Assembly (NCBI GenBank): GCA_949987565.1
Contig: OX465102.1
Span: 9,554,212-9,618,211, forward strand
Length of the DNA: 64,000 nucleotides
Reading direction: 5' to 3'
From: Luidia sarsii
Lineage: Eukaryota > Echinodermata > Asteroidea > Paxillosida > Luidiidae
This document shows, piece after piece, positions 1 through 12,700 of this stretch. Numbering within the stretch: position 1 is the first letter of the stretch; the number at the start of each line of letters is the position of its first letter. The position numbers and the translations under genes were made by a program. A model generated the notes under the pieces. That model worked only from the letters and a program-made list of their open reading frames with translations, searched no databases and had not been told where the DNA came from.

Positions 1-304
1 AAAACCGTTCCAAAAAATACCCGGTCAGTTTTTCTTTTATTTATTTGTTTGATTTTCAGATGTAGTCCTAAAGTGATAAGGTTCTCACAATTTATCTGGT
101 TTCCCGTCACCGCCTTCTTCTCCCAATGTCTTGACGTTCTTGTGTCTCAAAGGAGAATTGCTTCTTCTTTTTGTTACAATAATCACCATGACTGTTTTTG
201 CGAGATATTTAACAGGACCGAGATATGACGCTCAACAACCGTCGTTGAGCTATTCTGGTACCCCGTAATTTGTGTAGGGACTATACAAGGACGTGTTTTG
301 TAAA

Positions 305-455
305 CCAGCGTAGGTTAGGCTTAGGGCGTTACGGTTTGGGTTAGGGTTACGGTAAGGGTTGGGTTAGCGTTAGTGATAGAGTTAGGATTAGGATTAGGGT
401 TAGGTTTAGAATTAGGGTTGTTAGGGTTAGGATTACGATTAGGGTTAGGGTTGTT
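305..455 (+). repeat. Degenerate telomere-like (TTAGGG)n block
   Basis: Many TTAGGG/GTTAGGG units mixed with one-base variants such as TTACGG and TTAGGA over about 150 bp, just upstream of the first exon. Internal, not a chromosome end. Confidence 0.75.
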
Positions 456-583
456 TCGTGCTTGTGCCTGTAACTACCTGAGAAATGAATGGCTTTGCAC
501 ATGCGCACTTATAGCTTAGCCACGGTGGTTAAGTGTCATACGTCGTGATGCATATATGCCTCGTTTTTGTCTGCAACCTACAG

Positions 584-767
584 GGCGGCCTCGGAGAAGG
601 CCCTCAAGGGCAGCCTACTGGAGGTGGTGCAGACGATCATGGCCCAGGCCGAGGCAGAGGCTCGGCGCACGGGCAACGATGGCTCGCTGCCCCGCGGCAT
701 CATCAGCTCGGCCTACCCCGACATGACCTTCGACGCCGCCGAGTTCCAGCGGTTCTCCAAGCGAGGG
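584..767 (+). CDS. CNBD2-like, first exon in window
   Basis: Acceptor ctgcaacctacag, donor gtcagt. 61 full codons (AASEKALKGS ... FDAAEFQRFSKRG), GC-rich codon use unlike the AT-rich flanks. The first base completes a codon begun in an exon upstream of the window. N-terminal helical linker with no named domain. Confidence 0.7.
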
Positions 768-3700
768 GTCAGTGACGTACATCTACTGGCTTGCTGCATA
801 TGTCGACTGAAAAATTCCTATATGTCGACACTTTATTCAATGGCATACATTTTGTGGCCTATAAATATTAATATATAATTAATAAATATATCGACATTTT
901 TCTTCATCTATGTCAACATGAATATTCTGATATGTCAATATTTTTGTACATCTACTGGCCTGCTCTTGTCGACATCATTATTCAGATATGTCGACCTTTT
1001 TCTGCTGGCCTTCTGCTCTTCTCGACTGTATATCGACATAAATATTCCGAAATGTCGACTTTTTTCAGTAGCATACATCTACTGGCCTACTGCTCTATGT
1101 CGACATAAATATTCCGATATGTTGACATTTTTTTTTTTCAGCGGCATACATCTACTGGCCTATACTGCTCTATGTCGACATAAATATTCCGATATATGTC
1201 AATTTGTTTTTAGTGGCATACATTTACTGGCCTACTGGTCTTGTCGACATCTATGTCGACATAACCTTGCTTAGCCACTTAATAATTACCGGTACTTCGT
1301 AGGCTAAAGCCTATATTAGGTATATCAACTTAATGGTGAGGAGTTATCAGTGAATTTGATCATACAGTTACTTCCAATAGCTGGCAAGTTATCTAATTTG
1401 AATTTGCTCCCAAAACAAAATGGCACTGACTCAATATTGAACAGAATGTGCAATCATGAATTTCCATTCAATGTCCAAACAGGAGGGTATCCCCAAGAGA
1501 ATCAAGGATCTGCTGAGAGTGCCAGAGGAGGAGCGGACGCAGGAACAAATGGACAATGTAAGTTGGACACTGCATTGCTATAGCAGGTCACCAAACTATT
1601 GGGGTTTTGGCTTATTTCGTTTGTTAACGACGGGCAGAGTATACACACTGCCCAAAACGTTGGGTCACCGGCTCTTTTCAGAGCCGCACTCCGTCTCAAA
1701 AAAGTAAACCAGACTCACTCCCTCGAGATTTTTTTGATGAGGCCTCAAAAATCTCTAACAAAAATAGGGTCGCTATAGACCCTTTTCACCCACGTGACCA
1801 AAACACGTAAAACAAAAACACTGCCTCCACGTTGGACCGCTTTTCACGGAAAGTGTACGGACAACCAAATGGTACAACTGATGTTTACACTGCGCTGCCA
1901 TTATAAGGCAGTCCGGCATGATGTCACGTGAAAAAGGTCTTTAGGTATAGAGAGATTTCTTCTTGGTACATGCGTACATGTGCATCTATTTCTAAATGAC
2001 GTAGAGGGGATTAAAAGGAGAAAATGCTTAAATGGTGCGTAGGATATTTCATCTTTGCTCATTCACGGCTGGAAATAATAGTTGTTTTGTGAAAGGTCCA
2101 GCTAGAATCGAAACGTCAAGCCCTCTTCACTTTTGAGATTCATGTTTCAAGTTGGAATCGATTGCAAGTTTTGCGTCGCCACTAAAGAAATCTTGCACCG
2201 AACTCGTTTGTTATTACATGTACTGTACAATGTACACGTATAAAAAAAAATATGCCCGATGCATATTATTGCCGGTATGGCCCGGTCACATGTTCATACC
2301 CTGTAAAGTATGGACAGTAGGCCTACTTTTAGCTGGTATACATTGTACGTTGTCTTTGATACAGCTGCGTACCGGGTACCAGAACAATGCAGTGAATGAT
2401 GAATTAAGGATCGGGAAATCAGATCGCACGTGCGTTGTGTGCGCATGCGGTGACGTCTTTTCAACGTCATCGCTCTCCGATTTTGTTTTTCACGTTCCAA
2501 GATTTGAATTGGAAGGTGTTGTACTGAAATTGAAACTGCATTTTTTTCACGGCCTAGTAAAAGGTAAGATTTTAGTTTAATACCCACACCGTAAAAGTTT
2601 GTGGGAAAAGTTCACGTTAATCTACAATCCCTGGACCATTTATTATTATGTAGAGAATATAGAGAGGTAGTTACAAGCGACCGGATATGATTAGCGCAAT
2701 GAATACGTCATCAATTATGACGTCATTCACTACTTGCTACCCGCTAAACGTGCAGACTACACGGATATCTCGCTCGCTACACGTAAGGAAAAAACGAATT
2801 TATAGCTAAATCGTCGTTACATCTTTTGTCAATATGGATGGTGTCATCCAGAAATGAATATTCATTGAGTATGTACGGGTCATTTCTGTGAGTTTTAAAG
2901 ACTTTGCAACTCGAACAGACAAGTCTCAATGTAGGGTATCTGAAATAAACGTGTTTACATGGTGTCGGAAATAGACTTCATATTAGAATGATTCTTCACT
3001 GCGTTGGTTTTGCGAACAGCGCCACCAATACGCCGGGATTGCTAAACGGCGGAAAGGCCACTAACTGGTGCGGATAGCTAAACGTATGCGTACGCGTATC
3101 CGCATCGCGTGCAAAAAAAAAGGATGATAAAAGAGAAAAAAATTGATATCGGCACAGAACAAGAAATTTGTTTTTTAGGCCCGTTTGCTTTTCAGCTGAA
3201 ACAAAAGTTATTCCTTGTTGTTTTTCTTTTAAATTTTATGTCAAACAGGTATCTTAAACTGCTAATTTTTCTCTGAATAAAACCCTAAAAAACTGAAGGG
3301 CGCCTGCACCCCTGCCGTGAATTTCTCGGTCGCATAAGTGCTCACTCGCAGTCGTACAATATTTATTGGCCTTCAGTCATGTCAGTGATTTTCAGGAAAT
3401 GACATTGTTGGTCACTTATATCCCTGTGTTTGATAGATTGTTCGAAGCATGCAGCACGTGGAGGAATTTGCCAAATACCCACCCGAAGTGCAGAAGAAGA
3501 TGTGCCAATATGCCTGGTATGACGAGTAAGTATCGAAGCATAGGCCGTTTTCGAAATGAAGGCTTAGGCTCGGGCTCAGGCTTCGTCTCTGTCTGACAAA
3601 ACCTGAAAATCTAGGTGGTAGTTTGTTTCTGAATTTGAAGGTTTGTTGGCTTGATAGGTACAGGGTATTCCCCCAAGAACCTTGGGCCAAATGCTTGCTT

Positions 3701-6700
3701 TAAGATGCCTGTGATATTGTAACGAGTAAGATAAATATGACCGAAGCCTAAGCCCTATCCTAATGCTTGATTTAAAAAAACTGCCATTGCAGTTATTCAG
3801 AACGTAATCTTGGTTCAATACATTGTTGGTTTGGATAGCTAACCGTGATCCTCAATGTACACATGCGTACGTACTCGCATTGAGATCCACACACACGTAC
3901 GTGTTGAATTGAGCTGCAACAGCCAGTCTTTTTTGTGGATGCGAATGTGCATTTGTGGACCATTGGGTACCTATTCATCGCGCCCTAATGCGCCGGGTGT
4001 CAGAGTATCTCAACCAACAACGTCTTGAATCAAGACTAGGCACACAAACTAACAAAGGCAGAAGAAAGATTTCTTAAAGGCCAATACAACATTGGGAAGA
4101 TCGGGAAACATCGATGTCCACAGATTTCCTTCTAATTTACACAGTTTGTAGATGGTCATGATAGAATCCTCATGTTGAAATCTTATGGTCTGGGATGCTG
4201 TACTTCTCGAGAAATCTTCACTCAAGCATCAACAAATAGTTTATTACTCGTGAGTAATAAACTATTTCTTTCATTACAGAATGATGCAAAAACAATAACT
4301 ATTTTTTTGGCCTTTTTTCTACTTTCACAAAATACCTTTTGAGCTGAAACCTTTGCAGGATTTAATGGTTAATGTGGTCAATGGTTTAACACACAAACTG
4401 TGCCAATCTTTTGACCTTTGCCAATGTTGTGTAGGGCCTTTAAATCTTTGCCTTTCAACCAGGTCCTGCATAGATGAGAATGTTAGGCTTTTATGAATTT
4501 TATATTTAAAGGTCATTCTTTGTTTCGGTTTTGATTTCATTTGTCACTTTGAAGATATGGACCCAATCGTGTTGTAATCAAAGAGAGCCAGGAAGCTGAA
4601 GGGTTGTACATTGTCCTCTCAGGAAACCGTAAGTCCTTCTCAATTGTTAAATTTGTAATTATTATTCAGTCAAATATTGAACAGAAAAACTGATTTGGAA
4701 ATTTGAAAAATTGCAAAGACAATTAGAGCGCTGGTACATTCAGCCAGACATTTAGGTTTAGGTCCCGGTCCAGTATAATTTTCTCGTCCATTTTTTTCTT
4801 CAAATGGTTATTTAAAAAAAGAAATTCAAAAGTTAGAGGGCCTGACGTTTTGATCCTAGCAGGACCTTACTTAAAAGAGAAAGGCCCTGCTAAGTTTAGG
4901 AAGGTCCTGCTTGGATGGAAAAGTCAGGCCCTCTAACTTTTGAGATTTATGTATGGCAGGTCATTTTAGTCAGTGAGTAGTTTGCAACCGTTTTTATTTA
5001 CTTACCGGGTAATTTTGATTGGTTCAAATGTTACTTGAGAATAATAGTGAAATTGTTAATATTCACCCATTACGTGAATTTTTCTTTTTCTTTGGATTTT
5101 CTTCCAACAGTGACAGAAGCAATGGCTGGACAAACATATATTCTCAACAAAGGGGACAAGTTTGGGGTAAGCAATTTAATATTTCTATACAATTAAATTA
5201 CATACTGTGGCTTGTCTTAACTTTATATTGACATCTTAATGAAATCATGACTGTATTTTTTCTGAATTTATTGCTGCGTAGTTATATCTATGATGCAACG
5301 TGGTATCCGCTGCTGTTAGAATATTCAAATCGGCCACACGACCTCGACCAGCTCGTTGGTCAAGTGGTTAAGACGTCTGCACTAGAAAGCAGGAGTGGCA
5401 TGTTTGAATCCCGCCCAAGCTGCCTGAAATGTATTTATCAGGCAACGGGCAAAGCACTGAGCACTCAGTGTTGATCACATCGAGCAGGGCAAAACCTTAT
5501 TGAATTACATTCTCCTCGATCATGTTATATCTATGATTTTGTGATAACCTGATTTTTTTGTCTATTTGTATTTGAAGGAAAATGACTTAATACGAGGCTG
5601 CAAACGAACAAGCACAGTCATGACCAAGAACAAAGTGGAGATGTTCTGTCTTCACTCAGAGGTAAACAAACTATGTACAAATGATAAGGTCAACACTTCA
5701 GTGGAGGGTTTGCGGTGACACCATGTAGCACTTCTCTTTCAAGAAGGAGTGTGGCTCTGAAAAGAGCTGGTAACTCAACGTTTCCGGTAGTGTGTAATCG
5801 TCCTCAGGACACTGCTGGTTCCCAACTATCATTGCCCCAGCGCTTTCATCAGGCACACAGATGATAGTTGGAATCCAGCAGTCTCCTGAGGACGGGCAGA
5901 GTACACAGAGCCACACTCCTTCTTGAAAGAGAAGTGCTGCATGTACATGGTGTCACCGCAAACTTTCCACTTGGTATTTCCACCATGCAAACCTTCAAAT
6001 CCTATCTGAGGTAAACAATTATCATCAAGCTTTCCAGACAATTCAGTTTCAGGCATTAATATGCTAAGACCATGCAGAATTGATTAAGTACGTTACAGAT
6101 GTCTTTTCTGCTACATTTTGTAAACTGTGTACAAGCGAGCAATTTGTGTAGTCACCCAAACGAGATCCACTTTCAAACCTACCAGCTATGGTCAAACTTG
6201 ACTAACAGTGCTGGTTGGAAATCAAAATAATCTCACGAATGCATGCAGACATGCAGCATGAGAGCACGCACAGCAACACTGATAGAACTTCAAGAAAATA
6301 CCTAGAAATATTATGCTTGGTATCATGATATCATGGTATCATTTAAATGTTTCTGCTTTGAGGATTTCCATGTCTCTTTTTTTTATCTGTCTCAGAGCTT
6401 ACAGAATCAATGGTCAAATAAACAACATTCCCATTCTGGGACTCCAAAACTCTTGAATTATTTCCTTCTTCCATTGAAGGACTTTGAAATCAAATCTAAA
6501 ACAAATTAAAAAAAGATTACTGCATTCTTTTGAATTATAGTACATGTGCATCTTTGTCTGCCTCCAAAATGCCACTATTGAATTATCTGACAGTACAGAC
6601 GTTATGGCTACAAATAATTTTAGATGACCACTTTGTTTCCCATTTTCAGGACTATGCTGAAGTTTTTGACACCAAGTTGAACATAAAGCCCGAGGATTGC

Positions 6701-9700
6701 ATTGAATATCTTGGGTAAGACACAAGCATTCACGAGCACATTATCAGGCAGCAGCTCAAAATGAACTCAGACACCTATTCCTATCTAGGGCCCTTCTCCA
6801 AAACCCAGCTTAGGCTTCGGCTCCGGCTTCGTCTCTGTCATCCAAAAAGCTGAAAACACAGGTTGGAGTTCTTTGTTGAAGTTAAAACCTGCATTCTTTA
6901 AAACATGGAACATTTGGAACATTTAACATTTAAAAACCGAAGCCAAAAGCCTCCCGTTTTCATGCCTTGTACTTTAAAAAGAAAGACAAAGCCAGAGCTT
7001 GAGCCTAAGCCGGGTTTGGGCAAAAGGGCCCCGATCACCATACTAATTTGATGTTTCAAAAAGCAAACAGACTTAACGAAGATTGAACTGGTGGATGAGA
7101 ATATTCATATCATGTTGCACTGTGGAATTCTAAACCATGAAAATTGGGTGAATACATGTACAGTGTATGTCAAGTTGTCATGAAAAACCGAATTCAGAGT
7201 TATTTCAGTGATTTTACCTCTGAATATTTCACCTCTTCTGACCTGCTTCAGCCAAATTACCACACAACTCATCTGCCAGGCAGTTGTGCTTTAGTCTGTG
7301 TAATTGTACACCATAGGCTTGTGCATTGCAGCCATTTGCCATTAAGAAAGTTGCCTTGAATAGACCACTGGTGAAATCACCATGAAAAGCCGGTGAAGAA
7401 CATTTGAGCATGGACAAGTGGTGAAACTACAGTGAATTGTTCTTTTCACGGCAACATGACATTTCCCACCCTATTCTCAGGGTTTGGACGTTCACAGTGT
7501 AGTCTCAAACAATTGCCAACCTTCAGGTTCATCCGATGAATTTCTAGAAAAGAAAATGATAATCTTGGCAGCTTTTAACTCATTGATTGTGAGAAATTTT
7601 CCTGAGATTAAAAAAAAATATTGTATTCATCGTCACTAAATAACATTAATATCTGCATAAATGTATAGAGTATCTGAAGACTATCCTGATAAACACCTGA
7701 ATGAAACGATCAATTGAGATCTTTTTAAATAGGCTGGTAGGCCATGAGTCTATGTTTAACAATTTTGCTTGACAAAAAAAAGGCTACTGAAAATTCCACC
7801 AAATGTTACACTGCAGAATTGAAACATTCATTTCTCCTAAACTACCGGAAACGTTATAGTATTATAGTATTTTCCACCATGCAAACCTTCCACTTAGTAT
7901 TTCCACCATGCAAACCTTCCACTTAGTATTTCCACCATGCAAACTTTCCACTTAGTATTTCCACCATGCAAACCTTCCACTCAGTATTTCCACCATGCAA
8001 ACCTTCCACTTAGTATTTCCACCATGCAAACCTTCCACTTAGTATTTTCCACCATGCAAACCTTCCACTTAGTATTTCCACCATGCAAACCTTCCGCTTA
8101 ATATTTCCATGGAGGAATCCTCCATGGTATTTCCACCATGCAAACCTTCCACTTAGTATTTCCACCATGCAAACCTTCCACTTAGTATTTTCCACCATGC
8201 AAACCTTCCACTTAGTATTTCCACCATGCAAACCTTCCACTTAGTATTTCCACCATGCAAACCTTCCACTTAGTATTTCCACTATGCAAACCTTCCACTT
8301 AGTATTTCCACCATGCAAACTTTCCACTTAGTATTTCCATGGAGGAATCCTCCATGGTATTTCCAACATGCAAACCTTCCACTTAGTATTTCCACCATGC
8401 AAACCTTCCACTTAGTATTTCCACCATGCAAACTTTCCACTTAGTATTTCCATGGAGGAATCCTCCATGGTATTTCCAACATGCAAACCTTCCACTTAGT
8501 ATTTCCACCATGCAAACCTTCCACTTAGTATTTCCACCATGCAAACTTTCAACTTAGTATTTCCACCATGCAAACCTTCCACTTAGTATTTCCACCATGC
8601 AAACCTTCCACTTAGTATTTCCACCATGCAAACCTTCAAGTCTTATCTATTTGTCCTGTGTTTGTTTGACCATGCAGTACAATACCAGTGTTCCAAATGT
8701 GGGGTGGTCTCGATAAGCTGTTGGAGTCGCCAGTCAACTGGGGCATACAGAACTACAGGTGAGCATTGTTTTGGTTTGTTTAGCTTTAAAGAATCTTTCC
8801 TGAGTTTCATTTGCCATGATTCATTTTCTTTAAAAAATTGGCAAAGAAACCTTGGACTGGACCAGGACTTGAACATGAGACCTCTGGATTAACGTTCCAG
8901 CGCTTTACCAGCTGAGCTATCCAGCCCTTAGATGGTGGCCTTCCCTAAATAGTCAACTAGTCTTTGCCGGGGTGGGGGCGCCAGTCAGAAGCAATTCAAC
9001 CATTAACTGCCGTATATCTCCAGGGATCACACCCCTGCCTTCATTCGGATGCAAACAACCAGTTTTTGTAAACCTGGCTGCAGCAATGCTGAGATCACAC
9101 AAAGTCAACTAAAGAAAGGAAAAACCGACTGGGAACTTTTGAACAAATTAAAAAATTGGCAAAGAAAACTGCCTTACCTCTCCAGGGATCACACCCCCGC
9201 TTTCGTTCAGATGCAAGCAACAAATTGGTTACTAATTGTTGAGTTACTGGCTTTGCCACACTCTCTTGAAAGAGAAGTGCTACATGGTGTCACCGCAAAC
9301 TTTCCACCCAGCATTTCCACCATGCAAACCTTCAAGTCTGTCTTATCTGACACATGTTTATTCTTTTATGTTTGTTCTCAGGCCAGGCCAGGTTATAGTC
9401 CATGACAGCAATTCAAATGACTGGATATATGTCGTCAAGTCGGTATGTGTGTTGCACCCGTAGTCATTGTCCAGATATGGCACTTACGGAGGTATACATT
9501 AGATTAATATTACAGAGGTTTCCCACACAAATGGATACGTGGACCCATACATTTAGGTATCCATACCAGTAAGTGACCATTCCGCGCCATTTTGCAAACC
9601 GGGCGTATCAGCGGCACTGTTCGCAATCCCAAAGCTGTCTATTGAGTCTTAAATGAATCTTATTCCGGACATCATGGACCCACGTTTTGATACGCTACAT

Positions 9701-12700
9701 TGAGGCTAATCTATTGAGATTTCAAAGTCCTTTGAAACTCATAAAAATTGTCACATAAAAGTGGTCACATCACATCAAAAGTTATCACATTCTGTTTACG
9801 CATCCAATGTTGTTTCTTTGCCACTGTTTGTGACTTTCCGGCTTCACTTCCGGAGCACCGAATGCAGACGACAGAGGACTCTGTTGCTTACTCAAATGGC
9901 CGCCGAGCGCCTTCACCTTTTGCGCAGAGTAATCTATCTTGCGCGCTCTGCACGCCATAGGATCTTTGGTTGTAACTATCCACCCATAGCTCGACGCAGA
10001 AGAATGAAGTCAGCCATGTTACTGCATTTAACATTTTCTCTTGCAAGTTGCGGGAAAAGGAAATGCGCGATCTGACGCGATAAACAATAATTTATTCAAG
10101 ATTGAGCTCCGAATTATCAAATAATTTGTCTTTTTCTTCGTCTTTCCTCGTCCATCGTTTCCAGGGCACCTGCGACGTGCTGAAGTGTCTGATTCCCGGA
10201 GTGTGCAGCCTGGACCCCACCAGGAGGAACTACAAGGAGTACAAGAAGGCCGTGGGAGCCGTGGAGATGAGCAAGATGCACGACCTGAAGAGGCCCGGTG
10301 CAAAGAAGCAGACCATACCGCAGATCAGAGCCTCCCACGACTCCCCGGTCTCGGCCCCGTCTGGGAGAGGTAGGGCATTTGCAAAGCGTGGTTGTTTCTA
10401 TCAAGTCAGGATGGCAAGGATGAGATCAGGCTTACAGAATGGTTCACGTATATTACTGGATAACACATTGTCAGCCATGCTGAACAACCTGTCAGTCCGC
10501 CATCACCAGAGGGCGCTATGAAATTTAACATATTAAAACACTTTGTGAAAAGTATGTGCAAGGATTATCAACGCAGGAAGCTTTGTGGCAATACCATGGA
10601 CTACGTCATCACTTTCAAGATGGGAGTGTAGCGCTTGAAGAGAGTGGTGACTCCGTTTGTATGCACTGCCAGAAAAACGTTGATTAACCGCATAGCTGCC
10701 AACCATTCCTATTTTGGAGGAATTATTCCTCTTTTTTTGTAGAAATTTATCACTTTTTGCAAGCGTTTGACAACATATTCCAATTTCTGGCTTGGAAATA
10801 CACATCCTCTTCCTCCTCCTCCCCCTCTCTTTCCCTCCCTCCTGCTCCTCCCCTCCCCTTCCCCTCTTCCTCCTTTCCTCCTCCTCTCCTCTTCTGCCCT
10901 CCTCCTCCACCTCCTCCCCTTCTGCCCTCCTCCTGCTTTCCTGCTCTCCCTTCCTCCTCCTTCCCTCCTCCCCTCCCCTCCCTTCCCCTCCTCCTCCTTC
11001 CCTCCTCCCCTCCTTTCCCCTTCCCCTCCTCCTCCTCCTTCCCTTTTCCCCTCCCTTTCTGCCCTCCTCCTGGCCTTCTCCTCCTCCATCTCCTCCCCTT
11101 CTCCTCCCCTACTCCTCCTCCACCTCCTCCCCTCCTCCTCCTCCTCCTCCTCTCCCCCGCCCCTTCTGCCCTCCTGCTGCCTTCCTGCCCTCCCCCTTCT
11201 CCTCCTCCTCCTCTCCATCATCACTCATCTTCAATGAGGGAATACCACATTGTTCCGTTGCTCATTGTATCACAGCCACCTTCCTGACCACCCCCTCCTC
11301 CTCCTGCCCTCCTCCTCCTCCTCCTCCTCCTCCTCCTCCTCCTTCTCCTTCTCCTCCTCCTCTCCATCATCACTCATCTTCAATGAGGGAATACCACATT
11401 GTTCCATTGCTCATTGTGTCACAGCCACCTTCCTGACCACCCCGATGCCTCAGAGCACTGACAGTCCTGCCAAGCAGAGGGCTCCCATCTCAGGCATACC
11501 AGAGGGCATCCTGCAGAGGAGACACAGCCTGAAGCCAGGCATGTGGTCGGAGGTACGTGTGTCCCTACGATTTCCACACAAACGTATCACAAGACATGAC
11601 ACGCATCAATCAGCAGCATGACTAACACGAGGCACAGGAGGTGATGGGAAACCTTGTGAAATTGACAACCACTGTTATATCTATGATGCAAAGCACTGGG
11701 CATTCAGTATTGATCACGTCGAGCAGGGCAAACCCTCATTGAATTACATTCTCCTTGACGCAAACATCATGTTATATCTATGATGCAAAGCACTGGGCAT
11801 TCAGTGCTTATCACATCGAGCAGGGCAAACCCTCATTGAATTACATTCTACTTGCACAAACATCATGTTATATCTATGATGCAAAGCACTTTGCATTCAG
11901 TGTTTATCACGTCGAGCAGGGCAAACTTTCAATGAATTACATTCTCCTCAACGCAAAGCATCATGTTATATCTATGTCAGTTCTCTTCAGCAGGGCACGT
12001 ACTCACTCGCAAACCGAACGAGATATCCTCCCTTGGTGCCACATGTCTTGTAGTTATGAAGGGGTTAGGTGAGATTGACCCACGGGTCATTGCCAGTACA
12101 TGTACTGCAGTGACATCTGCTGACAAGACTGCTAGAATGTCATATTTATAATTGATTTATAATTTGGTTTATTGTGTTGCTGTTCTGATTGACGTTTCTT
12201 TCTTTGTTCAACCTTGCATTTCTGCCAACTCTTGTACCTGTAGTCCCTGGACAAGGTATCCTTCAAATGGTGTTTTGCTTCTTCTTTTTTTCAAGTTTAT
12301 CGTCATCATTATCATCATTATCATCATCATTATCACTCCTTCCCTTCCATCATCCATCCATTCATCGCACTGGGATCAACAATCGAGCCCTGAAGATGTG
12401 GTGACAATGCCATGTTGCCGTGAAAGGAAAACTCAAGTCAAACAAACAAAGGAAACAAATTGACTGCAAACTTTTTGAGAAAAAAAAGAAAGAAAAATTG
12501 GCAAAGAAAACTTTGACTGGACTGGGCCTTGAACCCGAGACCTCTGGATTCAAGTCCCGGCCCAGTCAGAGTTTTCTTTGCTAATTTTTCGATTTAAAGG
12601 GAAAATCACTGCAATTTCACCGCTTCTTCGTGACCAAAGTTCTTCACTAGCTTTTCACTGTGATCTCACCAGTGGTCTGCTCCATTGCACCTGCAATTGA

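Noticed and set aside
7868..8640. CRISPR-like regular repeats
   Set aside because: Units are contiguous 29-bp copies without unique spacers, in animal intronic DNA.
10709..11436. Long Pro/Ser/Leu and Gly/Glu/Arg frames
   Set aside because: CTC/GAG low-complexity tract next to an intron acceptor, open in most frames on both strands.
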